Assembly (NCBI GenBank): GCA_003956705.1
Contig: QZCP01000479.1
Span: 124,001-188,000, forward strand
DNA: 64,000 bases
Direction: 5' to 3'
From: Brevipalpus yothersi
Lineage: Eukaryota; Arthropoda; Arachnida; Trombidiformes; Tenuipalpidae
Under the pieces are notes generated by a model. That model did no database searches. It saw only the letters and a list, made by a program, of their open reading frames with translations, and was not told the origin of the DNA. Numbering within the stretch: position 1 is the first letter of the stretch; each line of letters opens with the position of its first letter. Below, one piece after another: positions 41,884 to 50,700 of this stretch. Both the position numbers and the translations under genes were made by a program.

Positions 41884-42311
41884 TCCTTGATCAACTTTCA
41901 TCTGATTTTTATTTGCATGAACCTCCATGAACTTTATGAATTTTCCCATATGTTAACCTTGTGACCTCTTCCATTGAATAATGTCAATTCATGGATCATT
42001 TCTCATTCTATGGATTTTATTTCTCCAGGAGACATCGTCTGTATACATGGCTGGTGGACAAATTGTGTTTCTGTATTCCTTCGAATCGTATTGTCCGTAA
42101 TAGTGAGCTAACCACAACATTGACCTCAACATTTACCAGATCTCCTGGTCAAACATCGGTCAGCCTACAGACACGATCGATGCCCATCAATTTTAGGAAT
42201 TCATCATTTCTTCAAGTCAGTAAATCGGATAACTTTGAATTCAGCAGTGAAACTGATTCACCGATTCACGATATGGCCAAATATCGGCCTTATGGTAATT
42301 CTCAACTTTAA
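12682..42311 (+). CDS. CCAP-R: CCAP (crustacean cardioactive peptide) receptor, 8 exons
   Basis: Rhodopsin-family neuropeptide GPCR. CCAP signalling controls ecdysis behaviour and heart or visceral muscle in arthropods (family knowledge). Coding exons: 12682-12750, 28813-28945, 31821-31924, 39690-39783, 40655-40930, 41084-41245, 41343-41520, 42029-42311. All phases agree and give 1299 nt, 432 aa. TM1 begins TEQLTFLWILF..GN; other landmarks are KSRMNFFIKHLAIADLAVG (ICL1/TM2), the TM3 Cys in VICKAIRFAQ, DRYDAITHP (DRY at 119-121), the ECL2 Cys in GYPQCGIEL, SSRGVIPRAKIKTVKMT (ICL3), CWTPYFLWDLLQVF (TM6) and NSAANPLIY (TM7, NPxxY at 324-328). The DRYDAITHP and SSRG-IPRAK-KTVKMT blocks separate CCAPR from vasopressin-type receptors. 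Intron 1 is 16.1 kb and intron 3 7.8 kb. The N-terminus before TM1 is only 23 aa; an upstream coding exon cannot be excluded. Confidence 0.93.
13861..14635 (-). pseudogene. Decayed or multi-exon acidic protein with a single zinc finger
   Basis: Not recognised. From ATG 14635 (MSRRTYYRDRRALELFGF) an open frame runs to about 14340. A second frame (AEELIIVINREMGWGSDIDDEDI..KKKRKFSID) covers about 14430-14143. A third, from about 14140 to 13861, reads FFVIHQDDKFISRERYDEIL, then two stops, then an open stretch with YKCGDCDGTFWYYNTCAKHL, a finger-like C-x2-C-x3-F-x8-H. A tattttcag acceptor lies between the first two frames, so introns may join some parts, but I could not find one phase-consistent model. 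It diverges from the BEN-like gene across a promoter region of about 210 bp. It is either a small multi-exon gene or one that is decaying. Confidence 0.35.
14680..14743. promoter_or_regulatory. 15-bp inverted repeat in divergent promoter
   Basis: GATATTTTCCTGATG (14680-14694) and its exact reverse complement (14729-14743) are separated by 34 bp. They lie between the minus-strand start at 14635 and the plus-strand BEN-like start at 14846. This could be a shared operator or a cruciform site; function unknown. Confidence 0.55.
14846..16424 (+). CDS. BEN-domain-like nuclear protein, nested in CCAP-R intron 1
   Basis: Exons read from splice sites: 14846-15032, 15092-15188, 15247-15288, 15349-15390, 15465-15503, 15561-15602, 15657-15985, 16052-about 16220, then a shifted frame to 16424. 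Introns are 54-74 nt. The N-terminus (RFFVFKDHEEDIFVIS..VQVHLNGRELVGDIIHLSG) is followed by a charged helix (EAEEERIRLLRQKL), an S/T-rich linker made of four mini-exons, and a C-terminal part (VEVYCRNLIRRSWDRSEW.. REKLTAFIHYAVTSW) that resembles a BEN domain, a DNA-binding and repressor fold. Oddities: exon 2 keeps the frame only if a 10-nt GAGGATATCC is left out, and a shift of about one base lies near 16210. It is therefore a pseudogene, contains sequence errors, or uses splicing I did not resolve. The BEN assignment is by eye. Confidence 0.45.
14873..14899. repeat. Perfect 11-bp hairpin around a GATATC motif
   Basis: GATCACGAAGA, then GGATA, then TCTTCGTGATC. The arms are exact reverse complements, inside exon 1 of the BEN-like gene; the spacer is part of a one-mismatch copy of the local palindrome. 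Confidence 0.7.
16664..16830 (-). pseudogene. Short coding remnant, VGKKNAKYADLLYFIKK motif
   Basis: A minus-strand open frame of about 50 codons (PVGKKNAKYADLLYFIKK, ending ..DITLWDSQN then stop). A related stretch (PVGK..AD) appears in the opposite orientation at about 13486-13530, sharing a 17-bp exact match. It resembles the KKADLL-type segments of some transposon-encoded proteins, but I cannot name the family. Confidence 0.3.
16850..28812. other. Remainder of CCAP-R intron 1, microsatellite-rich
   Basis: No convincing exon on either strand. It holds long (CT)n/(GA)n tracts (for example 17124-17166, 20693-20739, 24103-24141, 26836-26889, 27456-27503), (GT)n at about 20947-20971 and the second N gap. 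Most open frames are Ser-Leu or Arg-Glu readings of the repeats. Confidence 0.6.
21997..22256. repeat. (GA)n microsatellite containing a 155-N gap
   Basis: (GA)n on both sides of the N run at 22047-22201; the true repeat length is unknown. Confidence 0.95.
31556..31618. repeat. (GA)n microsatellite, about 63 bp
   Basis: Uninterrupted (GA)n in CCAP-R intron 2. Confidence 0.95.
31925..39689. other. CCAP-R intron 3 (7.8 kb), no gene seen
   Basis: AT-rich sequence with (CT)n at 32698-32731, (GA)n at 34202-34237 and (CA)n at about 36222-36250. No exon-like frame with splice signals was found on either strand. Confidence 0.55.
41775..41879. repeat. (GAAA)n/(GA)n microsatellite in last CCAP-R intron
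   Basis: A (GAAA) run merging into a long (GA)n tract, about 150 bp upstream of the last coding exon. Confidence 0.9.
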
Positions 42312-42928
42312 TTATCGTCCTCCATGCTCAACATGAGCTGCTAACAAAAAATAATCTTGGTATATATAAATACATATTTATCTCTTCGAATATGATATAA
42401 TTATTATTATTATTATTAAAAATTGTCTCATTTTTGCAATGCGTACACACAATTAAGTTATTATCATAATTATTATAATTATCATAAATCTACGTACTGT
42501 TGAAATCAAGTCAAAAACCTGTAATCTTTTCCCAAGTCATTGGCATGTTTTTTGTATATTTTTACCAAAAATACGCTCAATATAAAGTCATTTCTCAAAT
42601 TTTTGATCTCTTTTCTTGGAAAGGAAGAGAAAGAAAAAGTGAGAGAAGTGGTTTTTCTGAATGAATCAGGGGAAAGAATTTGAAAATTTTCAAAGGATCA
42701 ATTCTCAGGTATCAGCCGTTTTGAGCGAGAATAAAATAGATGAAAAACAGAAAAAATTATCTGTAATCAATTCTCTATGAAGTTGAATTTAGTTTGCCAC
42801 CACATTGCCTTGATAGTTTTTGCCAATGTGTATGGATGAGAATCTTGTGCATATATTTGCTCAAGAGAAAGTCTGGAAAGATCTTGGCAATTAAGAAGGC
42901 AATAAAATCCACAGAGCAAGATCCTGTT

Positions 42929-42974
<46 letters not shown>

Positions 42975-43427
42975 ATATATATATTTGTTTAATTTAACCA
43001 TTCGCATCGGTGTATGAAAGCTTAACATTGATCCTCTGGAATATTGTCTACATTATTACCTGTTATTCAATCAATAAATAAGAGTCCATGCTAAAAATAT
43101 TCTCAACCCTTTCTTTTTTTTCGTTTTGAGATTATATGAGATGAAAATTGAAAAGAAGAACTCATTTGTCAATCTGTGTCGAAGATATTCTTTATTCATC
43201 CGATCATTATAGCCAGTGAAGAAGGGTTACATTGGTTAGTATGATCAGAAAAAAAGTATCCTAACCAAATTAGGAGGATCGACAGAAAGATGGACAATCA
43301 ACATCAGAATCTCATATAGTGAGATTCAATGAGTGGGCAATAAAAATTTGAAAAATTGATCCTATTTTGCTTATACACGTATAAATAACTTGTCTTTTGG
43401 ATGATGATAAGTTCAAAAACTAAGTAT
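42312..43427. other. Convergent 3' flanks of CCAP-R and FIGNL1
   Basis: No coding sequence. AATAAA-type signals suit CCAP-R (near 42732 and 43075, plus strand), and TTTATT near 43191 suits a minus-strand FIGNL1 poly(A) signal. A (CT)n run lies at 42932-42972. Confidence 0.55.
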
Positions 43428-44927
43428 TTAGGAACGTTTTTGGAAGTGACCATATTTTTCATTCCAATCTATGTATATTTCTAAATCTTTTTCAGCGACA
43501 CTTGATTTTACACTATCGAGAGCAGCCTCAAAATCTCCAAATTCTATCGGAGGAAGTGATTCTTTTGTCGTATATTTGTTCTCAGTATCGTTGACCAGAT
43601 CAACTCTTCTAATGGGACCAAGAGCAGCTTCTTTACAGAGACCAGATATATCTGCACCAGAATAGCCTTTTGTTCGTTCACAGAGTTTGTCAAAATCCTC
43701 TTGAGTAAGTGTATGTCTTTCTGTTGATAAAAGTTTCTCTAGGAGATCTCTTCGTGCTTTCTCATCTGGCAATGGAATGTACAATCTTTTGGTGAAACGC
43801 CTACGGGCAGCCTCGTCCAATTCATGAGGTCTGTTGGTGGCTCCAACAACAAGAAGTCTTTCCTCTGCTTGAGTATTTAAACCATCAAATTGGACCAAAA
43901 ATTCGGTTTTCATACGACGAGATGATTCATGCTCAGTATCATTTCTTTGGGTGAGCAGTGAATCAATTTCATCGATAAATACTACCGAAGGTGCCTTTAT
44001 TCTGGCTATAGTGAATAGAGCTCGAACCAATTTTTCACCCTCTCCAATCCATTTGGAAGTCAATGAGGATGCCGAGATGGAGAAAAAAGTAGAATTTGAC
44101 TGACTTGCTATACATTTGCCGATCAAAGTTTTACCAGTGCCTGGAGGACCAAATAGGAGCATACCTTTGGTAGGTGTCAATAAGCCAGTGAACAAATGAG
44201 GCTTGATCATGGGAAGGATAACAATTTCTCTTATATTGCTTTTGGCGATATCTAGGCCAGATATGTCATCCCAACGGACAGATTGACTTTTATCGACTAT
44301 TTCATTGAGTATACGATCAACAACACCACAATCCAAATTTTTGGCACGTGTATCTTCCATTATTTCTTTCACTTCATCAACGTTGACCAAATTTTTGAAC
44401 TCTTCGTCCTTATCTTTATCACCATACTTTTTACCCGGTTTACTTGAAGTGGAATCTGCTGGTTTTTTGAACGGTGGTCGAAATGGTTGAGCTGCTGAGG
44501 GTTTCTCCTCTTTCGATGATGATGAAGATGATGACAATGATGGACCGGCTGATTTAACTCTGTAATCATTTGATTGACCGGTGCCATTCGAATTGAGAGA
44601 ACTATTTTTCACCCTATTAGCGGGTCCAAGATAATTTCTAGTCGAGTGTACCGGCTCCGAACGAATATTGTCCGAGTTAGTTTTGGGTGAATCACAATCT
44701 ATCACCTCATAACCATCCTCTCTGCTATTTTGTTCTGACTGTTTCAATTTTCTTTTAACACCAAACATTTCCAATATATCTTTATTTCCTTTAACATTTC
44801 TCGATTTGTATGGATGATATTCTCGGCGCCAATCATTGCCCCTGCTTGGATCTGATCTTTCACGATGTCTACCAGATGAAATCACCTCTCGAGCTGTCTT
44901 AAACGCTGTTGGATTAGCACTTGTCAT
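43428..44927 (-). CDS. FIGNL1: Fidgetin-like protein 1 (AAA ATPase)
   Basis: Meiotic-clade AAA ATPase that dismantles RAD51 filaments and acts in homologous recombination (family knowledge). Intronless, 499 aa, against about 670 in human. Domains: N-terminal disordered part; linker KNLDCGVVDRILNEIVDKS at about 197; AAA core with Walker A GPPGTGKT (260-267), the family block LIGKCIASQSNSTFFSISASSLTSKW in pieces, Walker B VVFIDEID (315-322), GEHESSRR-like TEHESSRR, sensor 1 GATN (362-365) and arginine fingers RRR (375-377); and the C-terminal helix ending ..EIYIDWNEKYG. The RAD51-binding FxxA motif is present at the extreme N-terminus (FKTA, 9-12), and an F-x-PP motif (PFRPPFKK, about 148) recalls the second RAD51 contact. 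The upstream MIT-like half of vertebrate FIGNL1 is absent. It shares a promoter with Mcm7. Confidence 0.93.
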   Translation of the reverse strand: MTSANPTAFKTAREVISSGRHRERSDPSRGNDWRREYHPYKSRNVKGNKDILEMFGVKRKLKQSEQNSREDGYEVIDCDSPKTNSDNIRSEPVHSTRNYLGPANRVKNSSLNSNGTGQSNDYRVKSAGPSLSSSSSSSKEEKPSAAQPFRPPFKKPADSTSSKPGKKYGDKDKDEEFKNLVNVDEVKEIMEDTRAKNLDCGVVDRILNEIVDKSQSVRWDDISGLDIAKSNIREIVILPMIKPHLFTGLLTPTKGMLLFGPPGTGKTLIGKCIASQSNSTFFSISASSLTSKWIGEGEKLVRALFTIARIKAPSVVFIDEIDSLLTQRNDTEHESSRRMKTEFLVQFDGLNTQAEERLLVVGATNRPHELDEAARRRFTKRLYIPLPDEKARRDLLEKLLSTERHTLTQEDFDKLCERTKGYSGADISGLCKEAALGPIRRVDLVNDTENKYTTKESLPPIEFGDFEAALDSVKSSVAEKDLEIYIDWNEKYGHFQKRS

Positions 44928-45505
44928 CTTGATGACCAGAAATAAACAAATATATCATCTATATGTGTAAATATATATATAAAATGAATCACTTCACAAT
45001 GATTACAATCAAAACACAATCACACACAAACACATTTCAATTTGAAATTCAAACTTTTCAAAAATTTTTTTCCAAGCGAAAAAAAAAATCAAATAGAATC
45101 CGCTAGAAAGAGCCACTTGTAAGATGCGCAAAAACATTTTTTGAACACAAAGAATTTCATTCATTCAACTTTAACAATGTTAAAGTTTACACATTTTGGC
45201 GGGCAAAAAAAAAGTGTATGTACATGTTGAAGGTGTATGTTAAATGAAGACATTTTGGTTTAATCTTGGTTTGGGTGATCAAAGAGCAGTCATTGACTGA
45301 CGCTTTCTGTGGGGTGATTTAAATTTATTGGTTATGTGTTTATTATATATTAATTTATTTCATCATCATTGTTCATTCAATTGGATGATTGTATAGCAGA
45401 AGCGTCGCTTTTAGCTGTGATTCATTGAGGAGTGAGGTAATCGGGCATCTTTAATTTCATCATCTCTCAATAAGTTTTGCTGGGCTTTTCGCTGTACGGT
45501 TCAAT
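44928..45505. promoter_or_regulatory. Bidirectional FIGNL1-Mcm7 promoter
   Basis: 578 bp separate the two divergent start codons. It contains an E2F-type site TTTGGCGGGCAAAA (45195-45208) and an inverted CCAAT box, ATTGG (45327-45331). Both products act in S phase or recombination, so shared E2F control is a reasonable inference. Confidence 0.7.
45195..45208 (+). promoter_or_regulatory. E2F/DP binding site
   Basis: TTTGGCGGGCAAAA closely fits the TTTSSCGC/TTTGGCGGGAAA consensus. It is one of very few GC-rich patches in the intergenic region and lies roughly midway between the two start codons. Confidence 0.7.
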
Positions 45506-48220
45506 ATGTCTGCTGGTGTAGTGTATGAAAAACATTTTGGTGAGTTTTTTTTAATTGTTATTTTCATTTGACTATCCTCTGATAATTGATTGATTGATTC
45601 AATCATCAAGATGATGAACAAGTTTGTTAAGCTGTAGGTTGCTGGGCAAAACTTGTGATGGACAAATGATGGACATTTTTCTCTCCTTTTGGAGGGAAGA
45701 AGAAAGCATCCATTTTGTTGCACATTGTTCATTGTTCGAATAATATCCATACTTTTATTAATTTTTCTTCTATCTCTCTCTCTCTCACTCTTTTCAGATG
45801 AAATCAAAACTTTTCTAAGATCATATCAATTCTTTGATGATGATGGAACAACCTCATTAAAGTATGGAGAAGATCTGCAAGCTCTTGCAGAACGAGAAAA
45901 GACAGCTATATGGATCGAATTAGATGATTTATTTGAATTTAGTGATGAAATCGCTGCTGCTGTGATAGCCAATGCCAAACGGTATTGTGCCCTATTTTCT
46001 GATGCTGTATCCGAATTGTTACCCGAGTTTAAAACCCGTGATAATATTCCCAAAGATGTTTTGGATGTATTCATTGAGCATCGAATCCAAGCCGAACTTC
46101 AAGCGCGTACTGGAGAGGATGGTATGACACCATTGGATGCACACAACAAGTATCCACCACAGTTGATGCGAAAATTTGAAGTTTACTTCAAAGCGCCAAT
46201 CTCCCAAAGGCCGGTATCAGTCCGAGAGATCAAAGCCCAATACATTGGTAAACTTGTCACCGTTAAAGGAATCATCACAAGGTGTACTGATGTCAGGCCA
46301 ATGATCACTGTTGCCACCTACACCTGTGATAAGTGTGGTAATGAAGCTTACCAACCGATCAACAGCTATGTATATATGCCAATTGATCGGTGTCCATCGA
46401 TTGAATGTCGAACCAACAAATCAGGTGGTCGACTACACTTTCAAGTTCGTGCTTCTCGTTTCATCAAATTCCAGGAGCTTAAATTGCAGGAGCACAGTGA
46501 TCAAGTGCCTGTTGGAAATATTCCACGAAGTTTAACTGTAATGTGTAAAGGAGAAAACACTCGCCAAGTATTGCCTGGAGATCATGTCGCCATCACCGGC
46601 ATCTTTCTTCCATCCATGAGAACCGGCTTCAAGCAGCTTATCGGTGGTCTAATATCTGATACATTTCTGGATGCCCACCGTATCGTTCGCATGAACAAAA
46701 CGGAAGATGATGAAATCAATGACGATTGTATGAGTGAGGAAGAAGCGAAGACTCTGGCTGCTGATCCCAATTTCTTCAAAAAATTATCTCAAAGTATAGC
46801 ACCTGAAATTTATGGCCATGAAGATTTGAAGAAAGCTCTATGTCTTTTGCTGGTTGGAGGTGTTGATACATCGCCTTATGGAATGAAAATCAGAGGAAAC
46901 ATAAATCTCTGCTTAATGGGTGATCCAGGTGTGGCCAAGTCTCAATTGCTCGCCTTCATCGACCGTCTTGCTCCAAGAAGTGAGTAAACTTTCAATCTTA
47001 AGCTCGGTCCTCTCATGAGCAGACACCTTGGACACTATGTTCTTGGAACTTTCGTTAGAGAGGCAGAGGAACAACCTATTGAGGCACTAGATTGCCATTT
47101 ATGCAATTTGGATCTAACTTTGGGCTAACAAATCATTTTTTCTTCGTCTTCCATCTCAGGTCAATACACAACTGGTAGAGGATCCTCTGGTGTTGGATTA
47201 ACAGCCGCCGTGATGAAAGATCAGATGACTGGAGAGATGATTCTGGAAGGAGGTGCACTTGTGCTCGCTGATCAAGGTATATGTTGTATCGATGAGTTTG
47301 ACAAAATGATGGATGCGGACCGAACAGCTATTCACGAGGTGATGGAACAACAAACTATATCTATTGCTAAAGCAGGCATCCTCACCACTTTGAACGCAAG
47401 AGTTTCAATATTGGCTGCTGCTAATCCTGTTTATGGTCGCTATAATCCTAAAAAGACGGTCGAGCAAAACGTTCAGCTACCAGCTGCCTTGCTTTCAAGA
47501 TTTGATCTCATCTGGTTAATTCAAGATCGTCCTGATCGAGAAAATGATCTTCGACTGGCTCAATTCATTGCCTATGTTCACCAAAATAGTTCTCAACCAG
47601 CGACAGATTTTGAACCACTTGATATGCGAACTATGCGAAGATACTTTGCCGCTTGTAAGAAGATAGAGCCAATCATTCCTGAGATCCTTACAGATCACAT
47701 GGTCGATGCTTATATCGAAATGCGAAAAGTTGCTAGAAATCGATCCAAAGACACAACATACACGTCAGCACGTAGTCTTTTGGCGATTATCCGTCTTGCC
47801 ACTGCTAGGGTGAGTTAATTGAGCTTACTTGATTTTAATTGTGTGTTTTTCAACGAATAACGAATTTTTCTTTTTCTTTTCCATTCTTAGGCTCGTCTAC
47901 GCCTCTCAAACCATGTCACTCGTTCTGATGTTGATGAGGCCATCCAATTGATAATGGCATCAAAGGCCACTTTGGATGTTGAAAATATCATAGAAGAGAA
48001 TCGAGGATTATCAGCTTCTGTGAGAATATACAATACAATCATGGGAGTATTCCAAAATTATGGGCCTGAAGCTAAAGACATTCTTTATGCAGAGGCTTTG
48101 GAAGAATGCTTGAATAGAGGTTTCACTTTGGATGAATTTGAAGAAGCAGTACAAGAACATGAAGTACAAAATCTTCTAATCGTAAACACTGAGAAAACTC
48201 ACATTTATCGAGTTCACTAA
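45506..48220 (+). CDS. Mcm7: DNA replication licensing factor MCM7
   Basis: Subunit of the hexameric MCM2-7 replicative helicase that is loaded at origins and unwinds DNA in the nucleus. Coding exons: 45506-45539 (MSAGVVYEKHF), 45798-46979, 47160-47809 and 47891-48220; phases agree and the product is 731 aa (human 719). N-terminal zinc finger with Cys 188, 191, 210 and 215 (CDKC..CPSIEC); OB-fold block RFIKFQELKLQEHSDQVPVG in pieces; SIAPEIYGHEDLKKALCLLL at the start of the AAA core; Walker A GDPGVAKS (about 386); Walker B CCIDEFDKM (about 447); sensor and arginine finger region LLSRFDL; C-terminal winged helix ending HIYRVH. The MCM7-specific sequence TTLNARVSILAAANPVYGRYN (in pieces) is well conserved. 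Poly(A) signals AATAAA at 48454 and 48464. Confidence 0.97.
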
Positions 48221-48909
48221 TAACTATTGTTGGACAATTGGACATATTCACTTTCCTCTCTCTTATCTCCATTTTCACGTCGATATATTTTGCGAAATTC
48301 TGTGGAACAACATCAATGTGAATCTTGAACACTCCCAAGAACGCTCTTTGCTTGCTGCTCCTCTTGTAAAATGTTTTCTAAAATTATTGCACTGAACACA
48401 CAGAATGGATGATAGGATCAAAAGACATCTCACTTCTTCTCCAGACATTTGCCAATAAAGTTCAATAAAATGAAACATGTATCTGAAAGTAAACTTGAAT
48501 TTTGTTATTTTGTTGTAACAAAAATCTCTTATCAAAACATACATGTACATTGTGTTTGTCGAAGAGATAAGAAAAATTTGAAAGTTATTTCCACCATGAT
48601 AATTCTGAAATATATAATGATAGTTGTATTCCAAAATTCTACTCTATCTCTTGCTCAAATCTTCCCCACTCACCACCGAATTCATTTAACTCAAATCTTT
48701 TGCCCAGAAACAAATTGAACCTACAGATAGTATTGAAAAATGGTGTACATATACACACGATTCAAGATTCAGAACCAAGTGGTTCTTTACCTTAGGCCAG
48801 CAAACATAAATTCGATCAGCTTCCAATACAAGTTTCAAACAAAAGTTCCATGATCTTGATGTATGAGACACTTTGAACGTTCTGTTTGCTGAACTTTTCA
48901 TCTATCTGG

Positions 48910-48946
<37 letters not shown>

Positions 48947-49313
48947 TTAGGATCACTCGAAAAATTTGATTCAACTTTTTTCCTCTCAGATTGAGATTTG
49001 ACAGGAGAAGGATTCAATAAATCTTTAGCTTCTTACCCATTGACTTCACAGGATTTTGGTTCTCATGTTCTCCAGAATCCTCGATCTCATCCAAAGGTTA
49101 TGCTGATTCAACCAATAGAGCTGGAAGATCTCTTGTCCGTTACTGGTACTATACCCGATTGGCCCCATTAAATATTTTCCATTAACTCATCATTGCTTCC
49201 TCTTTCTTCCCTTCTTTCTGTCCTTCAAACTTTCCATTCTTTCACGCTATTCAAAATTTTTCTTTCTCGTAATTCTTGAGTTCTCGAATTTTGAAGTCAT
49301 TTTTTTCACTCAC
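48221..49313. other. Mcm7 3' flank and start of DSL-gene intron
   Basis: No coding exon recognised. (GA)n at 48909-48941. A 27-bp segment at 49137-49163 nearly repeats part of the neighbouring exon (49598-49624). I looked for the next EGF exon of the minus-strand gene here and found none. Confidence 0.5.
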
Positions 49314-50700
49314 CTGTCCAACCAAATATGCATTTACATTCACCGGGCTGTGAACAGTAACCATGTGAAGGATGGCAGCCTTTCTTACATATTGGCTCTT
49401 TGCATTCGTCACCGGTAAATCCGACCGGACAATCTTTAATGGTATTCTCGGACACACTATTGGGATATCTTATATCGCCAACCAAACGCCATCGATACTT
49501 GAAACGTATTCCGGAACTCGTATGATTAGATCTCATGTATCCATGTGAAGTACTCTCTTCCCATGAATCTCCGTTATTCTCATCTCTGTTTCCGGTTCCG
49601 TTACTGGTACCATACCCGATTGGCAACGTAATGGTCAGAGTTGTATTTCGTATTTCCGATCTTCGAGCAATCAATTTATCACCATCTCTCTGCTTATGCC
49701 AAATCTCAACCAACAGTCCAAGACGCTGGACAATCGGATTACTATCCATAGGATTGAATAATGGAGAAGGAGAATTGTTGTTGTTGTTGATGTTGCTACT
49801 AGATGCTACTATCGATTGGATGGATAATGGTGATACTGGCAGTGATGATGCGGATGATGGTGTATGTGATGGAGATTCTCGGGAAAGTGAATGATGCTTC
49901 GAATTACTTCGGAAACTTTTCACCATTGACACCAGAGGAATACGTGCTCTCAGTTTGATCGGTTTCCGGTGATCTATATCACTTTTCATCACCTCTGTTG
50001 ACCAGTAGGCAACCGAGCAGACGGATGATGTTGAATTGGCAGAATACATCTTACTGGTTGATGACGAATCCAAGCTACCAGTTGTCCGGAAAGTGTTCAT
50101 CAATCGATTGAGTAGAGATCGAAATATTGATTGTCGAGAGGGTGGCTGTGATGGTGGTGGTTGACGTGATAAATTTAGAGCATTCCGGTGGGGCTCATAA
50201 CGATACAGACTACGTCGCTCACTGGGCATTATTGTTGGGTCCGTTTTACTGTTCTCACCGGCAAAAGTCATACATATTTTCCAGCATGGATTACACGATG
50301 AATTGCCATCACGACATAGCCCATGGCCAAGTGTGGACTTGTATCCGGAGCAACATTCACCATTGTGAAGTCTGCCTTCCAGATTTTGATAATCTAATAT
50401 TTCAAAATCAACAAAGTATATTATTGTCGTGGGCAGGCTAGCGTTGAGGAAAGGTGAATTTTGTGATTTTTGGTGATTGTTATTGTGCTTGAGGGTAGAT
50501 GTGGTGACTGGTGTGAGTGGGGATGAGGAGGAGGAAGATGACGATGATGATGGTGGTGATGATGATGGAGATGTAGATGCTGAAGATGGTATTGGTAGAT
50601 GTAGATATGATGCGGACACTGCGGACACTGCTGATAGTGCTCTGTGTGATGATCGGCTCAAGTGGGTGTGTGTTAATAAGATGAACATAATATTTTTCAT
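49314..50700 (-). CDS. Notch-ligand (DSL family)-like protein, first coding exon
   Basis: The N-terminal exon of a Delta/Serrate-type ligand; such ligands are type I membrane proteins that activate Notch on neighbouring cells (family knowledge). The 462 visible codons end at W-T-G|gtgagt in phase 1. A hydrophobic start (MKNIMFILLT) is followed by a Ser/Thr/Pro-rich stretch; then VDFEILDYQNLEGRLHNGECC (in pieces) and C..C..C..C matching the MNNL/C2 domain; a long Ser-rich insert with Asn5; the MNNL-like segment IRFKYRWRL; and a first EGF repeat PICKKGCHPSHGYCSQPGEC. Between KYRWRL and CPVGFTGDEC the usual DSL core (YYG..C..C..R.D.FGHY.C) is missing although the frame is open. Later EGF exons should lie further left on the minus strand, beyond or among FIGNL1/Mcm7; none was found. 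It could be a truncated paralogue. Confidence 0.65.
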
